Source of the DNA: Schaalia dentiphila ATCC 17982
GTDB taxonomy: Bacteria > Actinomycetota > Actinomycetes > Actinomycetales > Actinomycetaceae
Length of the DNA: 64,000 bases
Direction of reading: 5' to 3'
NCBI RefSeq assembly: GCF_000154225.1
Contig: NZ_DS264586.1
Span: forward strand, 526,527-590,526
Below, piece by piece: positions 48,026-59,298 of the stretch. The number at the start of each line of letters is the position of its first letter. Position 1 is the first letter of the stretch. A program made the position numbers and the translations under genes. The notes beneath the pieces are model-generated. The model was given only the letters and a program-made list of their open reading frames with translations. It was not told the DNA's origin and searched no databases.

Positions 48026-48445
48026 TCAGCGAGTGGCGCGGGTGACCACGGCCTCGACAATCGGCAGGTCAGCGGCAATCCACGGAAGCGCAGCGAGGTC
48101 CGCGAGGGGCACCCACTTGGCCTCAAGGTGCGACGCGCCTGCGCGCGGCTCTTGCGAGTTCGATGCAACCTCGGCGAGCCATACGCCCATGACGCGCCCG
48201 CCCAGGATCGGCCACCACTGACCACCCTCGGGGCACACGCGTTCGCCGATCGTCAGGCGGGCGCCAAGCTCCTCGGCGATCTCGCGCGTGAGGGCGGCTG
48301 TTGGGTCCTCACCTTCCTCAATCTTGCCGCCGGGCAGCTCGAACTGGCCGCGCAGCTCCTGCGGGTAGGCGCGTGAGCAGGCGAGCAGCATCGTGGGGTC
48401 GCTCAGGGAATCAACGATCGCGGCCGCCACCACGGGACGAGGCAT
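48026..48445 (-). CDS. NUDIX hydrolase, MutT type
   Basis: The 139-aa protein carries a full Nudix box: GGKIEEGEDPTAALTREIAEEL ending in GA matches G-X5-E-X7-REUXEEXGU. It starts MPRPVVAAAIVDS and has MutT-like length; it probably hydrolyses oxidised or non-canonical nucleoside triphosphates. A weak GGAG lies upstream of ATG 48445. Confidence 0.92.
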   Translation of the reverse strand: MPRPVVAAAIVDSLSDPTMLLACSRAYPQELRGQFELPGGKIEEGEDPTAALTREIAEELGARLTIGERVCPEGGQWWPILGGRVMGVWLAEVASNSQEPRAGASHLEAKWVPLADLAALPWIAADLPIVEAVVTRATR

Positions 48446-48677
48446 GGGAACTCCAATCAGTCAGGCAAGCCCAGTGTATCGGGCCTGGTAGCGTGCGGAT
48501 GGGACAGAGGCTGAGTGCCGGGCGACGCCGCCACCCACACCCTCCCGACGCCGCCACCACGACTCGTCATCGCACCCTCCGCCCAGCACTCCCACACCAT
48601 GCCCAAGCAACGCAGGTTGCACTGTTATCCGGCGTGACGATATGATCGACAGGTCGATTCCTTCGGGACGATGAGTT

Positions 48678-48751
48678 GCGGGCGTAGTTCATCGGTAGAA
48701 TGGAAGCTTCCCAAGCTTCAGAGGCGGGTTCGATTCCCGTCGCCCGCTCCA
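48678..48751 (+). tRNA. tRNA-Gly (anticodon CCC)
   Basis: Acceptor GCGGGCG pairs with CGCCCGC; anticodon stem GAAGC/GCTTC frames loop TTCCCAA, giving anticodon CCC. CCA is encoded at 48749-48751. Confidence 0.96.
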
Positions 48752-48753
48752 CC

Positions 48754-48780
48754 CCGCCCAGCCGCGCGCCGGGCGGTTTT
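48754..48780 (+). terminator. Terminator after tRNA-Gly
   Basis: CCGCCC and GGGCGG form a stem with a GC-rich 11-base loop, followed by TTTTG. Confidence 0.8.
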
Positions 48781-48794
48781 GTTATGCCTGTGCT

Positions 48795-48824
48795 GGGGAT
48801 TTGCACTACATGAGGGTCCGACAC
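48795..48824. repeat. 30-bp motif at the IS3 insertion point
   Basis: It matches 11439-11468 at 25 of 30 positions. The IS starts at the next base, and its target duplication ACAC is the end of the motif. Confidence 0.6.
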
Positions 48825-48872
48825 TGGCCTGGTCTGGTTTTGTGGGCCGGGTGTTTTGAGGGTTGTTGGTTG

Positions 48873-49724
48873 TTATTGGTGGTGTTGTGCCCATTGGTGC
48901 ACGTATTGGTTGGGTGAGAGCCAGCCCAGCGCACTGTGGGGGTGTTCTTCATTGTAGCGGTGGGACCAGGCGCCGATGAGGGCGCGCGCGTGGTTGAGGT
49001 CTTCGAACATGTTGTCTTCCAGGAGTTCATCGCGCATGCGGTTGTGTAAGGACTCTACGAACCCGTTATGCCACGGCTGGCCCGGTGGGATGAATGCTTG
49101 GAGCGTGTCGTGCTCGCTGGCCCAGCGCCCCATGGCTGCGGCGATGAATTCAGGCCCGTTATCGGCGCGCAGCACCTGGGGTGCTCCATGGGTTAGGGCA
49201 GCCAGGTCAAGCATTTCGATCACGTCGGCCGCTCCCATGCGCCGCTCGACGCGGAAAGCCAGGTGCTGGCGCGTGAACTCATCGATGAGGTTACAGACCT
49301 TGAACACGCGTCCCTTCCAGTCCGAATCGAACTGGAAATCAATGGCCCACACCTGCCCAGGGGCGCTGGCCTTGACCAGGCGCTGTAGGCGCGGCGCAGT
49401 GCGGGGCTTGTGGGCTTTGCGCGGGCGCACGCGCAGCCCTTCGGCGCGCCACAAGCGCCGGAACGTATCACGCCCCACGATGATGCCCTCGCTCTTGGCC
49501 CGCGCCCAGGCGCGTTTATAGCCCCAGCGTCGATGCGTGGTGGCAAAATCGTTCATCCACTGGCGCACAGGCCCATGATCACGCAGCGTTTTCGCCCCGC
49601 CCGCCGCGCGGGTCCGGCAATACGCTGACCGCGACAGCCCGGCAACGCGGCATGCAAGACGCTGAGAAAACCCCTGACCAACCAGGTGGCTGACAGCGTC
49701 GTGCCTGCGCGCCGGGCTTAGAAG
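48873..49724 (-). CDS. IS3-family transposase OrfB, made by -1 frameshift from OrfA
   Basis: The frame is open from the slippery site to 48873 (283 codons). The HTH_21 region SPARRHDAVSHLVG begins just after the shift, followed by the DDE catalytic core: Asp in WAIDFQFDS, Asp in VLRADNGPEF and Glu in GFVESLHNRMRDELL. An internal ATG 49568 gives a 231-aa form without the N-terminal domain. The full transposase would be the OrfAB fusion. Confidence 0.9.
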   Translation of the reverse strand, partial: LLSPARRHDAVSHLVGQGFSQRLACRVAGLSRSAYCRTRAAGGAKTLRDHGPVRQWMNDFATTHRRWGYKRAWARAKSEGIIVGRDTFRRLWRAEGLRVRPRKAHKPRTAPRLQRLVKASAPGQVWAIDFQFDSDWKGRVFKVCNLIDEFTRQHLAFRVERRMGAADVIEMLDLAALTHGAPQVLRADNGPEFIAAAMGRWASEHDTLQAFIPPGQPWHNGFVESLHNRMRDELLEDNMFEDLNHARALIGAWSHRYNEEHPHSALGWLSPNQYVHQWAQHHQ

Positions 49725-50005
49725 TTTCCCTCCGCCAACTCTCGCAGTGCTGCCTTCTCCAGCTCTGCTTGGCCCAGCAACTGTTTGAGGCGCGCGTTTT
49801 GCTCGCGCAACTCACGCAGTTCCTTGGCCTCACTACGATTCATTGACCCATAACGCTGGCGCCACCGGCACAACGTCGCCTCGCTGATACCCAGCACGCG
49901 GCAGGCCTGGGCCGTACTCATGCCCTCACCTCGCAATGCTTCGGCCTTCTCCAGCTTCACGACAATCTGCTCAGGCGTGTGCTTCGAGAACTTCCTCATG
50001 GTCAT
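49718..50005 (-). CDS. IS3-family transposase OrfA
   Basis: The 95-aa protein has a helix-turn-helix (GEGMSTAQACRVLGISEATL, then CRWRQRYG) and a leucine-zipper-like C-terminus (LRELREQNARLKQLLGQAE) for multimerisation. It binds the IS ends. Near its 3' end a canonical -1 slippery heptamer GGGAAAC (49730-49724) lies in the X XXY YYZ frame, letting ribosomes shift into orfB. An ATG at 49999 is an alternative start. Confidence 0.92.
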   Translation of the reverse strand: MTMRKFSKHTPEQIVVKLEKAEALRGEGMSTAQACRVLGISEATLCRWRQRYGSMNRSEAKELRELREQNARLKQLLGQAELEKAALRELAEGNF

Positions 50006-50521
50006 CCATTCTGCCCGGCCACAAGCAGCCGGGACTACTCAGAACAACCCTCTCAAAACAAACGGTCCGAAAAACCCAGACCCCTCCAACACACCGTGCG
50101 ACGGCTTCGTGTTGTGCCCCCCTGCCGGCATGAAGGGCGCACGTCACCTACAAAACCTGGACGCGCCGGTTGGCGCGAAAAACTTCGCGCACAGGACGTA
50201 CAAACATGGCGAGATTGAAACCAACAACACCACTGCTCGCTTCCCCGAGCTCACCAATGAAACCGCCAGCACCTTTGCAAGCCCTCAACACCCGGAAAAC
50301 CAGCATTTTCCCCACACAAAGGCGTCACCGGTTTCAAGCCAGCGCTCACACAAGGTCGCAAAGGCGTCACCAGTTTCACCACAGCGAAGCGATGCACTAG
50401 ATACAGAACCAATGCACCAGATAGCGCAGCAGTGCACTGGCAACTAAGCAGTGCATCGCCCGCGCATGTAGTGCAATACCCCTGAGCAACAAGCTCAACC
50501 ACGGAAAAGAGACCTCCCCAA

Positions 50522-50587
50522 TTCCGCATGCAATTCCAATAATCAAGCCTCACACTATGAAACACCCGTGAAGGAATTGCATGCGAA
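50522..50587. repeat. 66-bp inverted-repeat element
   Basis: TTCCGCATGCAATTCC at the left faces GGAATTGCATGCGAA at the right, one base different. The ends resemble those of the 109-bp elements (GCAC/TGC GTAATT). Confidence 0.55.
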
Positions 50588-50619
50588 CTTACTGGGGCGG
50601 CGGGGCCAGACCCCCAGAT

Positions 50620-50728
50620 AGTCGCACGTAATTCGATTGCCTGAGCTTTCAACAAAGCACCGAAACATTGGAATTCCAACAACATGAATTCATAGTTTGA
50701 AACAGTCGCAGGCAAATTACGTGCGAAA
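50620..50728. repeat. 109-bp element with terminal inverted repeats (second copy)
   Basis: TCGCACGTAAT at the left faces ATTACGTGCGAAA at the right. Length and ends match the element at 11274-11382, and both contain ATTCCAAC centrally. The right end abuts the decayed IS at 50735. Confidence 0.65.
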
Positions 50729-50734
50729 TCAATG

Positions 50735-51360
50735 AGGCCGCGCCGGGGCCTGGCCGGGCGCGGGCGCATGTTCAGGCCTGTGAGGCCCAGGCGGCGCATC
50801 GACTGGGCGACCGCCCGCACACCCACATCCACACCGCCGCGCATGAGAGCATGGCGGATGCGAGGAGCCCCATACGTGCCACCCGACACCTCGTGTTCCC
50901 AGGCCACCGCCTCATCCACACGCCTGCGCACCAGCGCACGCTCACCCCGTGTGGGACGCTCGGTATTTCCACGCGTCATAGCCTGCGCGCGTGCCCCCTC
51001 AAACCTGAGCCATCACAGCGATCGAGGAGGAAGCCTTCTGCAAGTTCAGCAGTTCAAACCGCTGGTGTTGTGGTGATGCGAAGAAGGCGCTGGCTTTCCC
51101 ACAAACTCATTCTCCTTCTCCAGCTCGCGCACCCGCCAACGCACAGCAGTGATCTCAGCTTCCATCTCGCGTGGATCAGGACGGCCCTCACGCACAGCCT
51201 GGCGCCGCACGCGTTCGAGTGTGACCCACCGGCCCACCACCGACTCACCCAGTCCTCAATCCCGAGCCACAGACGCAATCTGTAGACCCCGTATCCACCA
51301 CCACAGCCGGGGCATCGCGACGATACTCCGGCGTCAAACGACGACGAGTTCCCATAACAG
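50735..51360 (-). pseudogene. Decayed IS3-family element (orfA and orfB fragments)
   Basis: Read on the minus strand, a broken orfA begins near 51350 with RRRLTPEYRRDAPAVVVDTG. It is then frameshifted, and resumes as GRWVTLERVRRQAV and the EKENEF-containing coiled coil. The orfB start follows with RRRVDEAVAWEHEVSGGTYG, the SMRRLGLTGLNMRPR block and nothing after 50735. The DDE core is missing. It is a different IS3 subgroup from the intact element. Confidence 0.75.
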
Positions 51361-51428
51361 GCACCCCACTGGCCGCAGACACACACCCGCTTCACGAAGA
51401 GTCAACAACGCCAGCCTAAGCCCAGCCC

Positions 51429-51479
51429 GAGGTCCTTGAAGACAGTGGGGGTACAAGTCCGCTCATCATCAAGGACCTC
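51429..51479. repeat. 11-bp inverted repeat GAGGTCCTTGA
   Basis: GAGGTCCTTGA at 51429-51439 faces TCAAGGACCTC at 51469-51479, possibly an end or hairpin of the decayed IS nearby. Confidence 0.4.
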
Positions 51480-51576
51480 GACCTCAACCCCCGACCAACA
51501 CCCACTCACCCACACTCAACTCAGAAGAGCCAGTTTTCTGGCTCCTCATAATTGAGGGTGTAGTTCGGGTTTGAAT

Positions 51577-51803
51577 CCGCCGACACAACGTCGCCTCGCT
51601 GATACCCAGCACGCGGCAGGCCTGGGCCATACTCATGCCCTCACCTCCCAACGCCTCGGCCTTCTCCAGCTTCACGACAATCTACTCAGGCGTGTGCTTC
51701 GAGAACTTCCTCATGGTCATCCATTCTGCCCGGCAACAAGCAGCCGGGACTACTCAGAACAACCCTCTCACAACAAACGGACCAAAAAACCCAGACCCCT
51801 CCA
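51577..51803 (-). pseudogene. Truncated second copy of the intact IS3 element
   Basis: The sequence from about 51577 to 51803 is nearly identical to the right end of the intact IS (orfA start and inverted repeat ending TCCA). A TAG replaces a codon after HTPE in orfA, and the rest is lost at 51577. Its right end cuts into the phage portal gene. Confidence 0.88.
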
Positions 51804-52593
51804 CCGAGATGGGCGTGTACTTCATGCCCTCTTCCAGGACAGCGATTTTGTTGCCGTTCCTCGCCCCACCGAAAGTCTGGGTCCATGATTCGCGTACTCT
51901 GGCTGGGTCACTGATGACACCTGGGGGCTCCAAGACGCCTCCGGGTGCTGCACCGTTGGCGAAGAAGCTGCCCCCGTAGTCTTCGCAGGCTTGGGCCATG
52001 CTGATCGCGTTTGTCGCCATCGCAATCGGTGAGTACCCGACCAGTCCGTCGAAGCCGAGGCCTGGGATGTGCAGGACCTCAGACGATGACAGGACCACTC
52101 GCTCGTATTGGGCGTTGGGTGGTTCGTCTGTGGTGCGCTGATACTCGCAATACAGCCGGCCCGCGCTGTCGCGCCCCACGGCCATGCGGTTTGGCATGAG
52201 CGGATACAAGCCAATGACCTCGCCGCGCCCGTTGCGGATGACCTGGGCGTAGGCGTTGCCCCACAGCAGCAGGTAGGTCATGAGCGTTTCCCGGAACACG
52301 AAGCTCGTCATCTCCGGGTTGGGTTCGTCGTGCAGGAGCCGGTAGAGCGGATGGTCGGGAGCTTTCTCTTTTCCACCATCTGCGCGCACCCGGTACACGT
52401 GCAACGGCAGGCCCCCGATCGCCTCGGCCAGAATCCGCACACACGAGTACACCGCGGTCATCTGCATAGCGGAGCGCTCGGTCACCGCACGGCCGCTACT
52501 CGCGGGCCCGATAAGGAAGCTGTAGGATGAGCCCAGGGTCTGGTCGGTGGCCTTGTGCGTAGCATTGTTTCGTATCCATGTATTCAGGCCCAT
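51804..52593 (-). pseudogene. Phage portal protein, truncated
   Basis: ATG 52593 follows GAGGAG; the 263 codons before the IS end encode an HK97-type portal protein N-terminal half (MQMTAVYSCVRILAEAIGGL, the PNPEMTSFVFRETLMTYLLLWGNAYA block, MPNRMAVGRD). The reading frame passes into the IS remnant and stops, so the C-terminal half is gone. With the terminase tail at 53024 it marks a destroyed prophage. Confidence 0.88.
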
Positions 52594-52637
52594 AGGGTGC
52601 TCCTCGGAGAAATAAGCAGCAGTTAGCGAGGTACGAC

Positions 52638-53018
52638 ATGTCAGGCAGCACTGAATTCGAGGAAGTTCGTGTTGAAATCGAACGAGACGGAAAGCCTGTT
52701 GTCGTTGCCTTCCAAGGGCGCCGCTTGAGTCGCGTCGCATACGTGCGTGACGGTCGAGAAACCGTCTACCGTGCCTACGCCACCCCGAAAGACAAGATCG
52801 CGGTCACCAAGCGCTCCGCGGTGGCGTGGCAGGCAAGCGCTCACCTGAACGAAGAAACCTGGGCCGACATCGCGAACGGCAATGAGTGGTGGCAGCCCAC
52901 CTACGCACTCTTCGTCGCTGACACGTGGGAAGAACTCCGCACGCAGCTCGATGCCGAGATCGTAGCCAAGCTACAGGGCAAAGCCGAGCCCGTCCCAGTC
53001 GAACACCTCGACCTCTAG
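52638..53018 (+). CDS. EXLDI-family-like protein
   Basis: The 126-aa product has a pattern I associate with the EXLDI family: VAFQGRRLSRV, YRAYATPKDKIAV, a WWQPTYALFVADTWEELR region and the closing motif VEHLDL. The family function is unknown. It lacks the N-terminal part (KTIYV...) found in longer members. It faces opposite to the phage fragments around it and the ribosome binding site is weak. It looks intact, with no stop or frameshift, unlike its neighbours. Confidence 0.5.
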   Translation: MSGSTEFEEVRVEIERDGKPVVVAFQGRRLSRVAYVRDGRETVYRAYATPKDKIAVTKRSAVAWQASAHLNEETWADIANGNEWWQPTYALFVADTWEELRTQLDAEIVAKLQGKAEPVPVEHLDL

Positions 53019-53023
53019 CCCGC

Positions 53024-53172
53024 TTACAGCACCAACATGCCGCGCGAGTCGTAGACGGATTCGTTGTGTTGTCCGCCGTTTCGGTTAGCTCGGTCGAGGG
53101 CCATGATGGTGGCGACGACTCCGTCGATTGTCTCGGTGGATTTGGCTCTATCGGGTTTGATGTTTCCGGCAG
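53024..53172 (-). pseudogene. C-terminal remnant of a phage terminase large subunit
   Basis: The frame ends NIKPDRAKSTETIDGVVATI, then MALDRANRNGG and YDSRGMLVL, the standard tail of terminase large subunits (IDGVVA...MALDRA). Everything upstream is missing. It precedes the portal remnant in normal phage order. Confidence 0.75.
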
Positions 53173-53493
53173 GGCCCAGCAGCGGTGGCGGCAGGACCAG
53201 GCCAGGCTTCGAGACGGCGCACCGGGCCACACGCCAGCACGCCAGGTGCCGCCGGTGTGGAGGGCGCCGGAGGGACCTGCCGCAGTGCCGGTGGGCGGCG
53301 GCGGGGCCTGGCCGGACAACGAGCCGACGCGCCGAGCGAAGCTCGCAGCGCGGACGGCTCGCGGGCGGGCCGCCGCCCACCGGCACACACAGCGGCCGGC
53401 TCTCCGGCACCCGGAACAGCAGCGACGCAACACGCAACGCAAACGCGCGGCAGCCCGCCGGGCCGCCGCGCGTTCACGCAACTGTACACGCAC
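53173..53493. other. GC-rich region without a recognised gene
   Basis: No frame here resembles a protein. It contains a perfect 17-bp inverted repeat, TGCCGGTGGGCGGCGGC at 53286-53302 and its complement at 53369-53385, separated by 66 bp. The composition and lack of homology suggest a scar between the prophage remnant and asd. Confidence 0.5.
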
Positions 53494-56002
<2,509 letters not shown>

Positions 56003-56224
56003 TAGAGCCTCATTTCTATCTGTACGTGCCGATTCGCACGCCTTCGGGTGGCGCACACCACCACAACAATCCTACGGCCCGCCAGGCATCGCGCCTCGAA
56101 AGACCGGCATGTGGGCGCAGGTGACATGGGACGCGCCGGGGCGACCCAGGCCACACGTACCTTTTATGCCCGGAATTGCAACGATCCTGATCAGCGTACG
56201 GACCCGCCGTCCGCGCAGGCGCGC

Positions 56225-57787
56225 TCAGGCGGCGGGCAATGTCACGTCGATGACGGTCCCCTTCTCGGAGTCGACCAGCCGCACGGACCCGCCCATCGCG
56301 CGGGCGAGCGACTCGACGATCGACATTCCCAGGCCCGAGGAGCCGTGACCGTCGCGCGTACGCGAGGAGTCGCCGCGCACGAAACGGTCGAAGACGCGGT
56401 CGCGGATCTCGGCCGGGATGCCGGGACCGTCGTCCGCGACGCGCAGGGTCACCATCGACGAGGCCGGGGCACCCTTCGCGGGTTCCGCCCCCTGGGGTAC
56501 GCGGGTCAGCGAGACGGTCACGCATGTGCCAGCGGGCGTGTGCACGCGAGCGTTCGCGAGGAGGTTCGTGAGGATCTGGCGCAGTGCAGCCTCGTCGCCG
56601 AGGACTTGCACGTCGACTGCCTCGCCGAGCGCCCACGCATGGTCGGGAGCGACCACGTGGGCATCTGACAGAGCGTCCAGTATCAGCGGGATAACGTCGA
56701 CATTCTCCCGTTTGAGAGCGCGGTCTCCGTCCAGGCGGGCCAGCGTCAGCATCTCCTCCACGAGGGACGCCATCCGCGCCCCCTCCGAGGAGATGCGCTC
56801 GAGCGCCTGGGTCCGTGAGGCCTCGTCAATGTCGCGGCGCGCGAGCTGCGCGTAGCCCTGCACGGAGGCCAGCGGCGTGCGCAACTCGTGCGAGGCGTCG
56901 GCGACGAACTGGCGCAGCTTCGCCTCGCTGCGGGCGCGACGTTCCATGCCGTCTTCGACCGCGTCGATCATCGAGTTCAGGGCCCCCGCAACGTCCGCGA
57001 CCTCGACGGGGCCGGAGGTGGCCTCCTCGCCGACGCGGGTCAGCTCCTCGGCATCGTCAGCCAGGTCGCGGCTCGCGATATCCGCGGCCGCCGCGCGCAC
57101 GACACCGAGGGGACGCAGCTCGCGGCGCACCCACGCGCGACCAGCGAAACCCGCCGCGATAGCGACGACGAGGGACAGGCCCACCTCAACCGCAACAAGC
57201 ATGAAGATGACGTCGTCGACGCTGTCCATCTGCACGCCCACGAGAACAGTCTTGCCATCGACGACCTGGGAGGTCGCTCGGAACGTGCCCAGCCCCTTCA
57301 GGCGCACGGTGTGCGGGGCGCCATCCGTCGGCACATCGGCAAGGATCGCCAGCGCACGCTCATCCAGGTACTTCACCGAGAAGTTGGAGATGACCGCGCC
57401 GGCTGCCTCCCCATCCTCGCTCACATACTGGAGTGTGCCCTCGGAAATGCCAGACCCGCCGAAGCCGGGTCCCGTGGGCCCACCGGGAATGACCGGCCCG
57501 CCAGGACGTGGCCCACGGCCGCCAGACTGGGACATCGTTCGTGTGCCGTCGTCGCCGTCAGCGCTCGCGTCCGCGTCGCCCCCCTCCACTTTCGGGTCCG
57601 GCGCATCATCAACATCCAGATGCTCTCCCGCGCGCTGGGCAAGGCGATGCAACTCGGAGTCCATGTTCCCGAGCATCCAGGAGCGCATCACCAGGGTGGA
57701 CGCGGCCACCATGACAATGAGCGCGAGAGCCACGCACACGGCCAACGCTCGCGACAGGCGCCCGGCGAGGGACCGACGCCGCGTCAC
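56225..57787 (-). CDS. Sensor histidine kinase
   Basis: The 520-aa kinase has two membrane helices (15-37 and 192-217) around a Gly/Pro-rich extracellular sensor, a HAMP domain, the dimerisation helix with His300 in ADASHELRTPLA, and an HATPase domain (N box LTNLLANARVHTP, then DDGPGIP and SSGLGMS). It pairs with the response regulator directly upstream, overlapping it as GTGA. The signal sensed is unknown. It contains a GACGAGGCCGGGGC copy in the ATPase domain (56457-56470) as an insertion. Confidence 0.95.
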   Translation of the reverse strand: MTRRRSLAGRLSRALAVCVALALIVMVAASTLVMRSWMLGNMDSELHRLAQRAGEHLDVDDAPDPKVEGGDADASADGDDGTRTMSQSGGRGPRPGGPVIPGGPTGPGFGGSGISEGTLQYVSEDGEAAGAVISNFSVKYLDERALAILADVPTDGAPHTVRLKGLGTFRATSQVVDGKTVLVGVQMDSVDDVIFMLVAVEVGLSLVVAIAAGFAGRAWVRRELRPLGVVRAAAADIASRDLADDAEELTRVGEEATSGPVEVADVAGALNSMIDAVEDGMERRARSEAKLRQFVADASHELRTPLASVQGYAQLARRDIDEASRTQALERISSEGARMASLVEEMLTLARLDGDRALKRENVDVIPLILDALSDAHVVAPDHAWALGEAVDVQVLGDEAALRQILTNLLANARVHTPAGTCVTVSLTRVPQGAEPAKGAPASSMVTLRVADDGPGIPAEIRDRVFDRFVRGDSSRTRDGHGSSGLGMSIVESLARAMGGSVRLVDSEKGTVIDVTLPAA

Positions 57788-58491
57788 TGGGGCTCCCGCA
57801 TGATGTAACCGGCGCCGCGCACCGTGCGAATGAGGGCCGGGCGATCCGCGTCGATCTTCTTACGCAGGTAGGAGATGTACAGCTCAACGACGTTGACCTG
57901 GCCGCCGAAGTCGTAGCTCCACACGGCGTCCAGAATCTTCTGCTTGGACAGCACGATTCCAGCGTTTTCCATGAGATACCGGAGCAATTCGAACTCAGTG
58001 TTCGTTAACGTGATTTCTTCCCCGCCACGGCGAACATCGTGAGAATCCACATCGAGAGTCAGATCGGCGACCTGCAGCACCGTCGACGCCGCCTGCTGGG
58101 TGCGCCCCGCCCGGCGCAGCAGCCCCTCCACGCGGGCCGCCACTTCGTCTAGGTCGAAGGGCTTCGTCACGTAGTCATCCGCGCCCGCGCGCAATCCCTG
58201 CACGCGATCCGCGACCGCATCGCGGGCGGTGAGGAAAAGGACCGGCAGCTCCGGGTCGCGAGCGCGCAGGCGCTCCAGCGTCTCCAGACCATCCATGCGC
58301 GGCATCTGCACGTCGAGGATCACGACGTCCGGGTGGAAGCTCGTCGCCTTCGCTAGGGCGTCCAGGCCGTCCTTCGCCGTTGCCGTCTCCCAGCCCTCGT
58401 GGCGCAAGGCCTGCGACAGCAGGTCCGCCAGCATCGCCTCGTCGTCAACAACCAGTACTCGGGGCGCGTCTGACCTCGCCTGGGTCGCCAT
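57784..58491 (-). CDS. Response regulator, OmpR/PhoB type
   Basis: The 235-aa protein has a receiver domain (VLVVDDEAM, phospho-acceptor Asp60 in ILDVQMP, Lys in VTKPFD) and a winged-helix DNA-binding domain ending YISYLRKKIDAD...VRGAGYIM. ATG 58491 has GGAGG at a better distance than ATG 58494, which is only 2 bp from it. It is encoded with the histidine kinase and lies between recR and lysC, a place where this pair is not part of the usual synteny as I know it. Confidence 0.95.
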   Translation of the reverse strand: MATQARSDAPRVLVVDDEAMLADLLSQALRHEGWETATAKDGLDALAKATSFHPDVVILDVQMPRMDGLETLERLRARDPELPVLFLTARDAVADRVQGLRAGADDYVTKPFDLDEVAARVEGLLRRAGRTQQAASTVLQVADLTLDVDSHDVRRGGEEITLTNTEFELLRYLMENAGIVLSKQKILDAVWSYDFGGQVNVVELYISYLRKKIDADRPALIRTVRGAGYIMREPQ

Positions 58492-58703
58492 CATGGCCTC
58501 CTCACGTGTCGGAGCGTTACCCTCCGATTGTGTCACACGTGCGTCACCGACAGGGGGACGCGCGGCCCCCAGCGCGACAAACTCTGCGGGTCGCGGGCAG
58601 GACGGGTGCCGCGGCGCCTGGGGTGCCCGCTCGAACACAACGCGAGGCCGTACCCGCCCGCGCGTTGAGAGCGCGAGGCAGCCACGGCCTCGTCGATGAG
58701 AGC

Positions 58704-59297
58704 CTAGAGGCGGCGGCGCCCCTCGAGCGCGCGGCCCAGCGTCACCGAGTCCGCGTACTCCAGGTCGCCGCCCATGGGCAGGCCCATCGCCAAGCGCGAG
58801 GTCTCGACACCCATCGTGGAGAGCATGCGCGCGAGGTAGGCGGCCGTCGCCTCGCCCTCGACGTTCGGGTTGGTCGCCAGGATGACCTCGACGACGGTGC
58901 CGTCCGCGAGGCGGCTCATGAGCGAGGCGATGTTCAGCTGGTCGGGCCCCACCCCGTGAATCGGATCGATGACGCCGCCGAGGACGTGGTAGCGACCGCG
59001 GAACACGCGCGCGCCCTCGATCGCCTGGATGTCCTTGGGCTCCTGGACGACGCAGATCACGCTGGGGTCGCGGCGCACGTCGCGGCAGATGGAGCACTCG
59101 TCCTCTTCCGTGAGATTGCCGCAGATGTCGCAGTGACGCACACGCCCGCGCACGGCGTTGATCGCGTCGACGAGGCGCGCGACGTCCTCGGGCTCCGCGT
59201 CCAGGACGTGCATGGCCATGCGCTGCGCGGACTTCGGGCCGATGCCGGGCAGCTGCCCAAACTGGTCGATGAGGTCGGCCAGGGCGCCGTCGTACAT
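58704..59297 (-). CDS. recR: Recombination mediator RecR
   Basis: The 197-aa protein has the helix-hairpin-helix [15 protein letters not shown], a zinc finger C-X2-C...C-X2-C ([16 protein letters not shown]) and a Toprim domain ([14 protein letters not shown]). It works with RecF/RecO to load RecA. GGAGGATAC precedes ATG 59297; the dnaX stop is one base upstream, so they are co-transcribed, a conserved arrangement. Confidence 0.97.
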   Translation of the reverse strand: MYDGALADLIDQFGQLPGIGPKSAQRMAMHVLDAEPEDVARLVDAINAVRGRVRHCDICGNLTEEDECSICRDVRRDPSVICVVQEPKDIQAIEGARVFRGRYHVLGGVIDPIHGVGPDQLNIASLMSRLADGTVVEVILATNPNVEGEATAAYLARMLSTMGVETSRLAMGLPMGGDLEYADSVTLGRALEGRRRL

Positions 59298-59298
59298 G

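Larger units (their letters stand above)
48825..50088 (-). mobile_element. Complete IS3-family insertion sequence, 1264 bp
   Basis: The ends are imperfect inverted repeats: TGGCCTGGTCTGG at the left and, read inward, TGGAGGGGTCTGG at the right (10 of 13 match). It is flanked by ACAC on both sides (48821-48824 and 50089-50092), a 4-bp target duplication. It encodes orfA and orfB with a -1 frameshift signal and looks intact. It lies 73 bp past tRNA-Gly. Confidence 0.88.
50089..50734. other. Non-coding region with short repeats between IS copies
   Basis: I see no gene here. It holds a direct repeat, AAAGGCGTCACCGGTTTCA at about 50318 and AAAGGCGTCACCAGTTTCA at about 50360. A cluster of TGCACT/GTGCA words follows around 50390-50490, and the two inverted-repeat elements are listed separately. 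Confidence 0.6.

Noticed and set aside
48678..48751. tRNA-Gly as prophage attachment site
   Set aside because: I found no duplicated tRNA 3' end near the phage remnants; only the IS3 target duplication is clear.
48567..48824. Minus-strand frame containing RATGIEPASEAWEASILPMN
   Set aside because: It is antisense to tRNA-Gly, a known source of spurious gene calls.
56003..56224. A lysine riboswitch before lysC
   Set aside because: The 222-bp gap lacks the long multi-helix core of that riboswitch class as far as can be folded by eye.
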